Shown here piece by piece: positions 1 to 4,925 of a stretch of 6,165 nucleotides of DNA. The stretch is from Pseudomonadota bacterium. GTDB taxonomy: Bacteria > Pseudomonadota > Gammaproteobacteria > Burkholderiales > Methylophilaceae. The stretch covers positions 1 through 6,165 of the forward strand of contig JAKPIR010000034.1 in NCBI GenBank assembly GCA_029549705.1, in the 5' to 3' direction. Every line of letters begins with the position of its first letter. The first letter of the stretch is position 1. The position numbers and the translations under genes were made by a program. The notes under the pieces were generated by a model. That model saw only the letters and a list, made by a program, of their open reading frames with translations, ran no database searches and was not told where the DNA came from.

Positions 1-83
1 TAAATAACATGGTTTATTTAAAATAAATCGTGTCATTTTGTTTAAAAATGACACGATTTATTTTAAATAAACCATGTTATTTA
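1..83. repeat. Perfect 39-bp inverted repeat with 5-nt loop
   Basis: Bases 1-39 are the exact reverse complement of 45-83, separated by the loop GTTTA. The arms are AT-rich and carry the palindromic core CGTGTCATTTT/AAAATGACACG. The left arm begins at the first base of the window, so the repeat may extend further left. It contains no open frame of note. It may be a strong transcription stop for a gene to the left, a small mobile-element remnant, or, if this is a contig end, a fold-back assembly artefact. The inverted repeat itself is certain; its role is not. Confidence 0.9.
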
Positions 84-86
84 CGC

Positions 87-199
87 CGAGAAAAATTATC
101 TGCCCTGAAAGCCTTTATTACCACAGGCATAAGTACTGCTAACCATGCAAGCATGAAGCATTACTAATTATAAGGCTCGCAGAGCATCGAAAAAGATTG
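87..199 (+). repeat. Structured 113-bp repeat, copy 1
   Basis: This stretch aligns without gaps to 1382-1494. The central 70 bases (111-180 against 1406-1475) differ at one position, the last 19 at three, and the first 24 are clearly diverged. It can fold into a long imperfect hairpin: AGCCTTTAT (110-118) pairs with ATAAGGCT (170-177), AGTACTGCT (132-140) with AGCATTACT (157-165), and CATGC with GCATG around the tip. It lies about 23 bases past the stop of the minus-strand 37-aa gene, so it would be the 3' end of that transcript. It has no CRISPR layout, and I see no integron-type core sites. A terminator, 3'-UTR RNA or small non-autonomous mobile element are all possible. Confidence 0.85.
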
Positions 200-222
200 T
201 GCGCTAAAACACGTAAAAAATA

Positions 223-336
223 CTATTTTTTAACCGCAATATTAAACGGCTTAATCGCGTTGGGCGGCACCACAACATCTTTACTTTTTTTGGGTTTTTT
301 TACTTCTTTATTACTTTTGATCTGACCTTTAGCCAT
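223..336 (-). CDS. Small lysine-rich MAKGQ-type protein, 37 aa
   Basis: The protein begins MAKGQIKSNKEVKKPKKSKD and ends in a short hydrophobic and basic tail. It is strongly basic, has no cysteine or membrane segment, and resembles small conserved proteobacterial proteins of the MAKGQ-x-SNKE type, whose function I do not know. The start is the third of three consecutive ATG codons, because AAGGAG (complement at 344-349) sits 7 bases ahead of it; the first ATG would be only 1 base away. The same frame stays open upstream to about 486, but that extension lies ahead of the ribosome binding site and reads like non-coding sequence. It is divergent from the 59-aa gene across about 180 bp. Repeat copy 1 lies just beyond its stop. 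Confidence 0.8.
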   Translation of the reverse strand: MAKGQIKSNKEVKKPKKSKDVVVPPNAIKPFNIAVKK

Positions 337-516
337 CATCATTCTCCTTAAATTGAGCTTTGCAGAAACTGTTGCATTACCCATCATAGGCCGATGGCAA
401 AATATAGGTAGATTATTTATTGCCGACGATACAACGCGCGCAGTCTGCCAAAGCAGCGCAAAAACAGCGTATGATGACGTTAGCAATTGTGAATAAATTT
501 AATGGAGAAACGCGCC

Positions 517-696
517 ATGACCGACGAAATCAAACAACAAAAACTCGCAGCGCACAAAAAAGCGCTTGAAGAACACCACGCGCTACTTGAAAAACTGCAC
601 CTGAACCAAAACGAGCACTTAGATGAAGCCAAAGCCTCGCTTGAAAGACTGACGCTGACGCTTGAAGAGTACCTTAAAATTTTTGGCCTGCCATAA
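517..696 (+). CDS. Hypothetical helical protein, 59 aa
   Basis: The protein starts MTDEIKQQKLAAHKK and is almost entirely charged residues and leucines with heptad-like spacing, ending in KIFGLP. A single amphipathic helix or short coiled coil is likely; there is no cysteine, signal peptide or membrane segment. The chosen ATG has GGAGAAA (504-510) ahead of it at proper spacing. The earlier in-frame ATG at 502 overlaps that ribosome binding site and lacks one of its own. A TATGAT (470-475) upstream could be a -10 box, but I see no convincing -35. A hairpin follows 25 bases after the stop. I do not recognise the family; oligomerisation through the helix is inference from composition. Confidence 0.75.
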   Translation: MTDEIKQQKLAAHKKALEEHHALLEKLHLNQNEHLDEAKASLERLTLTLEEYLKIFGLP

Positions 697-721
697 ATTT
701 TCTCATCAAACCGCCAAAAAA

Positions 722-746
722 ATAACGCCGCATTTCGCGGCGTTAT
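722..746. terminator. Rho-independent terminator-like hairpin
   Basis: ATAACGCCGC (722-731) pairs perfectly with GCGGCGTTAT (737-746) around a 5-base loop. It lies 25 bases after the stop of the 59-aa gene and probably ends that transcript. On the plus strand the following T-run is short (ATATTT), whereas on the minus strand the stem is followed by seven T residues (complement of 715-721), so it should work at least as well for leftward transcription. Confidence 0.75.
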
Positions 747-1202
747 ATTTCGGCTTATGGGCTGCCGAATAATCCAGCAGTCAGCTGGCAGGGTAAAACC
801 TACAGATTAAAACTCACGAAAGTGTCGATATAAGCGCTCCTCTAATTAAGGTTAACTTCTTTTTAAATCTGTGATTAAAAACCACAGTTCATTTATACAC
901 CCATTTTTTTCAGATGACAACCAAAAAAATTGACTTTGTGCATCACAAATCAACTTGTTTGATAAATGACAAATTGCACAAAATGTTGACAATTTTTTCA
1001 TCCATCGCGCAACCATCAAATGCCGCCCATTTAACAAACCACCTTAACTGTAGCGCCTAACCCAATGAAAAATCATCTGCATAATGGCTTGGCGCTAATT
1101 TTTAAAAACGCTTAAAAAAATCAATATTGTTGGCCTAGTTTTTGCTGATTTAGTAATTAGCAACACGCCTTTCAACAATGATCAAAAGTTAAGGAGCGCA
1201 CC
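747..1202. other. Intergenic region with hairpins and one dyad, no supported gene
   Basis: About 456 bases separate the terminator from the 46-aa gene. Short hairpins occur at 749-769 (TTCGGC/GCCGAA) and 774-788 (CCAGC/GCTGG). A better dyad spans 930-953: TTGA and TTTGTG on the left mirror CACAAA and TCAA on the right around CAT, with one unpaired C. A consensus -35 TTGACA stands at 986-991, but no acceptable -10 lies 16-19 bases after it. The remaining sequence is AT-rich. The length suggests an unusually long promoter or leader region for the 46-aa gene, or an unrecognised small RNA; nothing in the bases decides between these. Confidence 0.5.
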
Positions 1203-1343
1203 ATGACAAAATACCAAATCATCAACGAGCAAAACAAACCTGTGCTGGAATTTGATGACCTGCAAGACGCAGCCATCGAAGCTGAAAAATTAAACCACTG
1301 GGAAGAAGATCACTATTTTTACGTCGCCGAAATTGAGCGGTAA
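1203..1343 (+). CDS. Hypothetical acidic protein, 46 aa
   Basis: The reading frame begins MTKYQIINEQNKPVLEFDD and ends FYVAEIER. AAGGAG (1191-1196) lies 6 bases before the ATG, which is near ideal and is the main reason to call so short a gene. The protein is rich in Glu and Asp, with several aromatic residues near its C-terminus (W, Y, F, Y). A beta-strand start (KYQIINE), a helix (LQDAAIEAEKL) and a closing strand (YFYVAEI) look plausible, which would suit a tiny alpha/beta fold. It has no signal peptide, membrane segment or cysteine. It is convergent with the 73-aa zinc-type gene, with repeat copy 2 between them. I do not recognise the family. Confidence 0.75.
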   Translation: MTKYQIINEQNKPVLEFDDLQDAAIEAEKLNHWEEDHYFYVAEIER

Positions 1344-1381
1344 GACCGCTAAAAATTAGCATTTCAAAGCTAAAACGCGCT

Positions 1382-1494
1382 CGAGAAAATTTTATGCCTC
1401 TGTGAGCCTTTATTACCACAGGCATAAGTACTGCTAATCATGCAAGCATGAAGCATTACTAATTATAAGGCTCGCGGAGCATCAAAAAAGGTTG
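1382..1494 (+). repeat. Structured 113-bp repeat, copy 2
   Basis: This is a direct copy of 87-199, with 69 of 70 bases identical in the core. The outer stem is GAGCCTTTAT (1404-1413) with ATAAGGCTC (1465-1473); the inner stem is AGTACTGCT (1427-1435) with AGCATTACT (1452-1460), capped by TCATG/CATGA. A competing stem is also possible: TATGCCT plus GTG (from 1393) with CACAGGCATA (1417-1426). The outer-stem arm lies in the loop of that hairpin, so the two could form a pseudoknot or alternate. The copy sits between the convergent 46-aa and 73-aa genes, where a bidirectional transcript end would be expected. Its first 21 bases match 2618-2638 at 19 positions. Confidence 0.85.
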
Positions 1495-1524
1495 CGGGCA
1501 AAAACTGCCTATTGGCGTGAGCGT

Positions 1525-1746
1525 TTAATCTACTTCATCCGAAGTATTCAACTCAACATGCGCCACCACCTGCCCCGGTTCAAACCCGGCTTTTTCTAAA
1601 TCAATGCGGTACTGACAGCTAGGCAAATGGCCCTCAAGCGTACCGTTGATTTTGGTCGTTTCTTCCTTACACAACGCGCAACGGTAACGGTGCGTATGCC
1701 CCTCAAAACGCTCTTGCGGGTAATCAATATAAAATAGTTTTTTCAT
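1525..1746 (-). CDS. Small putative zinc-binding protein, 73 aa
   Basis: The protein starts MKKLFYIDYPQERFEGHTHR. Its most telling feature is C23-x2-C26 (CALC) followed by H40-x3-C44 (HLPSC), a CCHC arrangement that would suit one structural zinc ion. No basic DNA-contact helix is obvious, so nucleic acid binding should not be assumed. The tail is acidic (TSDEVD). GGGAG (complement at 1753-1757) lies 6 bases before the ATG and fixes the start. The gene runs the same way as the SOUL gene behind it but is separated by 163 bp, so it probably has its own promoter. Repeat copy 2 begins about 30 bases after its stop. I do not recognise a named family. Confidence 0.8.
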   Translation of the reverse strand: MKKLFYIDYPQERFEGHTHRYRCALCKEETTKINGTLEGHLPSCQYRIDLEKAGFEPGQVVAHVELNTSDEVD

Positions 1747-1909
1747 GACAGACTCCCGATATGGTTTAGATCATCGTACACCTAGCGGGTTGGCGAGGCA
1801 ATAAGGATTGGTGTTGTGGTAATGCATGCGGTGCAATACTCAAGCAATTGCGCCATTCGAGCTACAAAACATTTAGTTTAAAAGCGCAATACTAGCCTGC
1901 CAACAATAG

Positions 1910-2542
1910 CTAATAAGCCACCATCACCTCATTGCGGCGCAAAAATGGCAACGTCCACGGTGGGTTGTAGCGCGCCAGCTCTGGTGTGCCAGTGGGCGTG
2001 ATGTTTTTACTTTTAAGCCAAGCGATTAGCTCGGCAGTTTTGGTGGCGGTTTTTTCTTCACCCGCCAAGCCAGAAAAACGCAGCACCGCCATGCGGGTTT
2101 CTGGCAGCTCGCGCAACGTTACAGCGGGGTTATTGGGCGTGGGCAAAGTGCTTAAGGTATATTGGCTAGGCATTACAAAATACATGCGCCACTGGCCGCT
2201 GCTTTGCTGCATGGCCACGGGTGCTGTCATGCTGATTTTTTCAGACGCGGCTTTTGGTGCCATGCCCACAGGCGCGGTCATGCTAATTTTTTCGCTACCG
2301 CCTTTTTGTGAAGTGTTATTGCCAAAATTATAATCCGCAATGCGCCTAAAACCAACGCCAGAAGCATCATTTAACGAACCATCCACCAAAGTTTCGGCCA
2401 CCACGCGCGGCGCGTAAAGCCTAAGCTCAAAGTTGCCAGATTTTTCTACCAATTTAAATTTTGGCTCTTCAATCGCCATAGCAAAGTTTGCAAACAATAA
2501 AATATAATGCGCACATAACCAACCCAACCGCACAAAAATCAC
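1910..2542 (-). CDS. SOUL-family haem-binding protein with signal peptide, 210 aa
   Basis: The sequence fits the SOUL/HBP family, whose members bind haem or related tetrapyrroles: FELRLYAPRVVAET (38-51), FRRIADYNFGNN (65-76), two KISMTAPV motifs (85-92 and 102-109) and a C-terminal ARYNPPWTLPFLRRNEVMV block (190-208). The first 23 residues look like a signal peptide or membrane anchor, with a hydrophobic stretch and a likely cleavage after AMA, so an envelope location is expected. The annotated start is GTG; a second GTG three codons later (MRLGW) has GGGTGA five bases ahead and gives a more typical signal peptide, so it may be the true start. The repeated SEKISMTAPV units differ at many synonymous sites, so the duplication is old; related bacterial proteins carry it too. 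The ligand and physiological role remain inference. Confidence 0.9.
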   Translation of the reverse strand: MIFVRLGWLCAHYILLFANFAMAIEEPKFKLVEKSGNFELRLYAPRVVAETLVDGSLNDASGVGFRRIADYNFGNNTSQKGGSEKISMTAPVGMAPKAASEKISMTAPVAMQQSSGQWRMYFVMPSQYTLSTLPTPNNPAVTLRELPETRMAVLRFSGLAGEEKTATKTAELIAWLKSKNITPTGTPELARYNPPWTLPFLRRNEVMVAY

Positions 2543-2571
2543 CCATTAAAATAAGCTACAAAGTTAAGACT

Positions 2572-2600
2572 TTTAAACGGCAAATAGATTCATTTATCAA
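2572..2600 (-). promoter_or_regulatory. Candidate sigma-70 promoter of the SOUL gene
   Basis: On the minus strand TTGATA (complement of 2595-2600) and TTTAAA (complement of 2572-2577) are separated by 17 bases, matching the consensus at five and four of six positions. The -10 ends about 30 bases before the GTG start, giving a short leader. A run of 11 G on this strand ends 7 bases upstream of the -35. Confidence 0.5.
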
Positions 2601-2607
2601 GCAACAA

Positions 2608-2618
2608 CCCCCCCCCCC
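2608..2618. repeat. Homopolymer run of 11 C (G on the minus strand)
   Basis: Eleven consecutive C residues stand next to the predicted -35 of the SOUL gene and abut the CGAG that opens the third hairpin repeat. Runs this long slip readily during replication and are also prone to length errors in sequencing. Confidence 0.9.
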
Positions 2619-2667
2619 GAGAAAATTTAACGCCTCTGGAAGCCGCATTCTAGGCCGCTAGCAGAGG
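2618..2667 (+). repeat. Degenerate third hairpin related to the 113-bp repeat
   Basis: The first 21 bases (2618-2638) match the start of copy 2 at 19 positions, after which similarity is lost. A comparable fold is kept: CCTCTG (2633-2638) pairs with CAGAGG (2662-2667), and GCC (2642-2644) can pair with GGC (2653-2655). This suggests a family that shares its left end and overall hairpin shape rather than its inner sequence. It is immediately followed by a strong ribosome binding site. Confidence 0.55.
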
Positions 2668-2704
2668 AGGTGAAATGATGAGTGCTAAAAATAGGTGTTT
2701 TTAA
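2665..2704 (+). other. Strong Shine-Dalgarno with a 9-codon open frame
   Basis: AGGAGGTGA (2665-2673) is a full-length match to the 16S anti-Shine-Dalgarno. Two adjacent ATG codons follow at 2675 and 2678, the second at ideal distance. The frame reads MMSAKNRCF and stops at 2702. It may be a leader peptide, or the stump of a gene whose remainder was replaced when the element to the right arrived. The first bases of the binding site are also part of the preceding stem, so pairing could hide it. Too short to call as a gene. Confidence 0.35.
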
Positions 2705-2758
2705 TTAGGCAAATTGGCTAAGTGAAGTCACTGGTCGGGGGTAGCCCGACAGCTAGTC

Positions 2759-2787
2759 ACTTTCTTTTAACTGCCTGAAAAGAAAGT
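2759..2787. repeat. Left boundary hairpin of the composite element
   Basis: A perfect 10-bp stem, ACTTTCTTTT with AAAAGAAAGT, surrounds a 9-base loop. With the following AACCAAA it mirrors the right boundary hairpin. Confidence 0.85.
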
Positions 2788-2968
2788 AACCAAACAAAAC
2801 GGCACCCCAACACCACGGCCTAACGGCTGCCTTGCGCTACTCGGCATAAAGGCAGCAATCGGAAACTCGCCAATAAAAACATTTGGCTCAAGCAGCCGCT
2901 TGCTGAAACCCCCTTTATGCCTGCGTTGCTCAGCGTGGTGCAAAGGGGGAAATGGCTACACACCACCA

Positions 2969-3056
2969 CCGTCATTCCGACGAAAGTCGGAAACCAGTGA
3001 CTTTGTTCTTTTAAAACGTTACGACACTGGATTCCGTGTCAAGCACGGAATGACGG
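2969..3056. repeat. Nested dRS3-like inverted repeat
   Basis: CCGTCATTCCG (2969-2979) is inverted as CGGAATGACGG (3046-3056), and CCAGTG (2994-2999) as CACTGG (3025-3030). Each arm is also a hairpin of its own: TTCCGAC/GTCGGAA around a GAAA tetraloop (2975-2992) and ATTCCGTG/CACGGAAT around TCAAG (3031-3051). This agrees with the dispersed dRS3-type repeats known from Neisseria and other Proteobacteria, whose translation gives the familiar SFRRK-type peptide. Confidence 0.75.
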
Positions 3057-3098
3057 AACGAATTTTTGGTTTTGACTTTAACTTCCCCTGCTACCGCG

Positions 3099-3193
3099 CC
3101 TGATATTTGTATAAGCATGGGGGGATTTCGGCAAGCTACTGTTTGAGCGTAGCGAGTTTTAGCTTACCGCCCCGTGGTTATACAAATATCAGG
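3099..3193. repeat. 16-bp perfect inverted repeat with long structured loop
   Basis: CCTGATATTTGTATAA (3099-3114) is exactly inverted at 3178-3193. The stem can continue inward through CATGGGG (3116-3122) and CCCCGTG (3170-3176) with one wobble pair, and AAGCT/AGCTT pairs further in. It is the best-paired part of the composite element. Confidence 0.85.
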
Positions 3194-3225
3194 AAACAAG
3201 CGGTAGGGGGTGTCTTTTTACTTTG

Positions 3226-3259
3226 GTTACTTTCTTTTGGACAAGCAAAAGAAAGTAAC
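3226..3259. repeat. Right boundary hairpin of the composite element
   Basis: GTTACTTTCTTTTG pairs over 14 bases with its inverse around the 6-base loop GACAAG. It lies 28 bases beyond the stop of the metallopeptidase gene and may also end that transcript, although the T-run after the stem on the minus strand is absent. Confidence 0.85.
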
Positions 3260-3286
3260 TCGCCGAGGGGCGAAAAGGAAAATTAG

Positions 3287-4195
3287 CTAAAACAGGAATA
3301 ATTCCAGTTCTTCTAGGCGTATAGCCATCGCTTCTACTGATACTTTAAATTGGAAGGCCAACGAGTAAAATCTAACACCGTTATATTGCTTAATGCTAGC
3401 TAGAAATCTAGATAAATCTCTTTTCGACTTAAATTTAGATATTACTTCATCGAAAGACCCAATTCTGAAAGCTGAAGCAGTGTTTTCATCCAAGATAAAT
3501 TTATCTGTCAAAAACAGTTTCTTAAATACTGTTTTTAGCAGATTCTCTGGCATTAAAAATCTGCTTGCAAAAAAATCTGCTTCGTATTCCGTAGGTGATT
3601 TAGCCTTTATAGTTCCATCTATTGGCCTATCTCTGTGTAAGCCACTTTGCGTATGTAGCAATGCATGCCCTAACTCATGAGCCGCAGTAAAACGACGAAC
3701 TTCAGGTTTAAACTGTTCTGAGATTCTAATTCTTCTAGAATCATTATCAATTAAACCAGCAGCCTCAATTACTTTGCCATTATCTCTGAATTCACCCAAG
3801 GTAGACTCAGTTGTACACTTGTAACCTATTAATTCAAAAGCTTTTAATGGGTCAAGCATATCAATAAAATTTGGCTGCTCGCTCCACATTGTAAATCGAT
3901 TTTTCCAAATAATTTTATGTAAAGCTTTAACTTTATTTTCTATCTCTTGTTGAGAATATTTATCTTTTTTACGGCTAAATGCACTTAAATCACCAGTTTC
4001 ACCAATATGTGCATACTGATTACCTAGAATATGCCTACTTGTTGTTATTTCATTTTGTGACGCATCAAATTTATTTTCTTTTAAAGCGCTAAATTGCCCA
4101 TTACCATCAAGATGAGCATAAGGATTCTTCAGCAAAATTCTATCTTCTGAAATTTCAGCGCTAGATGCGTAAACTTTTAAAAAATTAGGTTTCAT
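3287..4195 (-). CDS. ImmA/IrrE-family zinc metallopeptidase with duplicated N-terminus, 302 aa
   Basis: The central part carries the zinc motif HELGH (173-177) and a downstream EYEADFFASRFLMP (203-216) that supplies the third ligand, probably E205; the C-terminal SLAFQFKVSVEAMAIRLEEL (278-297) is also typical of the family. Known members cleave repressors in mobile elements (ImmA) or control stress responses (IrrE/PprI). Unusually, residues 20-80 hold two similar units, ILLKNPYAHLDGNGQFSAL and HILGNQYAHIGETGDLSAF, which I cannot assign and which may bind a partner. The start has AAAGG (complement at 4204-4208) 8 bases ahead. The gene begins 18 bp after nrdJb and is probably read from the same transcript. 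No helix-turn-helix partner is visible. Sampled lines give about 34 percent GC against 52-57 in the reductase genes, which points to acquisition. The family call is firm; the target is unknown. Confidence 0.88.
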   Translation of the reverse strand: MKPNFLKVYASSAEISEDRILLKNPYAHLDGNGQFSALKENKFDASQNEITTSRHILGNQYAHIGETGDLSAFSRKKDKYSQQEIENKVKALHKIIWKNRFTMWSEQPNFIDMLDPLKAFELIGYKCTTESTLGEFRDNGKVIEAAGLIDNDSRRIRISEQFKPEVRRFTAAHELGHALLHTQSGLHRDRPIDGTIKAKSPTEYEADFFASRFLMPENLLKTVFKKLFLTDKFILDENTASAFRIGSFDEVISKFKSKRDLSRFLASIKQYNGVRFYSLAFQFKVSVEAMAIRLEELELFLF

Positions 4196-4213
4196 TAATT
4201 TAACCTTTCTGTA

Positions 4214-4912
4214 TCACCCACACTTACTCTCACCACAATTCAAACAAGTCAAACAACCATCCATAATGATTGAGGCCTTGGTGTTGCACTTTTTGCACAG
4301 TTGCGCACCTTTTGGGAAGCCTTCGTCATTGGCTTCTTCGCCTGATTTTGCGTGTTTTTCAAGGTACTCAGCTTTTTTCTCAGCCACTAATTTTTGTTGG
4401 TGTTCATCTAAGCCTGGTTTTTTCAACATGCCGATTTCTTGCAAGTGTTGCTCTACCACTTCACCAATCTCAGCTACTAAGCTCGGCACAAATTTGCCGC
4501 CTTTTTTAAAGTAGCCGCCTGATGGTTCAAACACGCTTTTGAGTTCTTCCACCAAAAAGGTAACGTCGCCGCCTTTGCGAAACACAGCCGACATCACGCG
4601 TGTAAGGGCGACTATCCACTGAAAGTGCTCCATGTTTTTGGAGTTGATGAAAATTTCAAACGGGCGGCGGTGCTCTTGCGCGGTGCCTTCGTTCATCACC
4701 ACATCGTTGATGGTGATGTAGAGCGCATGTTCAGTGACAGGCGTTTTGATTTTGTAAGTGTTGCCCACCAGTTTGTCTGGGCGGCTGAGCGGCTCGCCTA
4801 GCTGAATCACCTTGGCGCTGTCTTCTTGAATTTTAGCTTCGAGTGCTTTGGCTTTGTCTTCTTCGGTTACTAGGTTGTAACTTACGATTTTTTTGTCGAT
4901 TTTAATGGTCAT
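4214..4912 (-). CDS. nrdJb: Class II ribonucleotide reductase small part NrdJb, 232 aa
   Basis: This is the separate C-terminal piece of a split adenosylcobalamin-dependent ribonucleotide reductase, as in the nrdJa/nrdJb pair of Pseudomonas aeruginosa. Residues about 55-160 form the TSCPD-type domain (YITINDVV at 65-72, RPFEIFINS at 83-91, ALTRVMSAVFRKGGDV at 102-117). The C-terminus has CKKC (206-209) and then C220-x2-C223-x2-C226-x4-C231 ending SKCG, the cysteine-rich tail that in one-piece enzymes holds a zinc ribbon and the thiols that re-reduce the active site. A charged linker (170-198) joins the two. AAGGA (complement at 4920-4924) lies 7 bases before the ATG. It follows nrdJa by 92 bp that contain a long hairpin, and is followed closely by the metallopeptidase gene. 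Length fits known NrdJb proteins. Cytoplasmic. Confidence 0.92.
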   Translation of the reverse strand: MTIKIDKKIVSYNLVTEEDKAKALEAKIQEDSAKVIQLGEPLSRPDKLVGNTYKIKTPVTEHALYITINDVVMNEGTAQEHRRPFEIFINSKNMEHFQWIVALTRVMSAVFRKGGDVTFLVEELKSVFEPSGGYFKKGGKFVPSLVAEIGEVVEQHLQEIGMLKKPGLDEHQQKLVAEKKAEYLEKHAKSGEEANDEGFPKGAQLCKKCNTKASIIMDGCLTCLNCGESKCG

Positions 4913-4925
4913 GTTGTTTTCCTTT

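Larger units (their letters stand above)
2727..3273. mobile_element. Composite non-coding repeat element bounded by inverted hairpins
   Basis: The stretch is bounded by two hairpins with related sequence in inverted orientation: ACTTTCTTTT/AAAAGAAAGT followed by AACCAAA at the left (2759-2794), and TTTGGTT leading into ACTTTCTTTTG/CAAAAGAAAGT at the right (3223-3259). Two further small hairpins lie outside these, GTCGGG/CCCGAC (2734-2750) and TCGCC/GGCGA (3260-3273). Inside are paired segments GCATAAAGG (2844-2852) with CCTTTATGC (2912-2920), a dRS3-like repeat, and a 16-bp inverted repeat. I recall very similar sequence scattered in Betaproteobacteria and Xanthomonads, where its frames are often annotated as hypothetical proteins; here no frame is convincing. 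It has no transposase, so it would be non-autonomous. Exact ends are uncertain. Confidence 0.7.

Noticed and set aside
337..486. Upstream extension of the 37-aa gene to an 87-aa frame
   Set aside because: It lies ahead of a clear AAGGAG site that serves the later ATG, and its residues do not resemble the basic conserved part.
502..516. Earlier ATG for the 59-aa protein
   Set aside because: This ATG is part of the GGAG ribosome binding site of the later ATG and has none of its own.
986..991. TTGACA as the -35 of the 46-aa gene
   Set aside because: No acceptable -10 occurs at 16-19 bases and the site is over 200 bases from the start codon.
852..1037. Minus-strand open frame of 61 codons
   Set aside because: It starts with TTG in AT-rich intergenic sequence, and its composition looks random. 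An AAGGTGG lies upstream, so a small gene is not fully excluded.
1048..1105. Short plus-strand frame MKNHLHNGLALIFKNA
   Set aside because: No ribosome binding site precedes it and it is only 16 codons long.
1222..1425. Minus-strand open frame of 67 codons
   Set aside because: It runs across the antisense of the 46-aa gene and into repeat copy 2 and shows no family features.
87..1494. CRISPR array or integron attC sites
   Set aside because: There are only two long copies over 1 kb apart without regular spacers, and I saw no RYYYAAC/GTTRRRY core pair at the ends.
1986..2333. Plus-strand open frame inside the SOUL gene
   Set aside because: It is an antisense shadow of a well-supported gene.
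2900..3103. Plus-strand frame of 67 codons within the composite element
   Set aside because: It is a translation of hairpin repeats, including the dRS3-like segment, a common source of false hypothetical proteins.
3393..3680. Plus-strand open frame opposite the metallopeptidase
   Set aside because: It is an antisense shadow of a gene with clear catalytic motifs.
4266..4514. Two overlapping plus-strand frames opposite nrdJb
   Set aside because: They are antisense shadows; the cysteine-rich real protein is on the minus strand.
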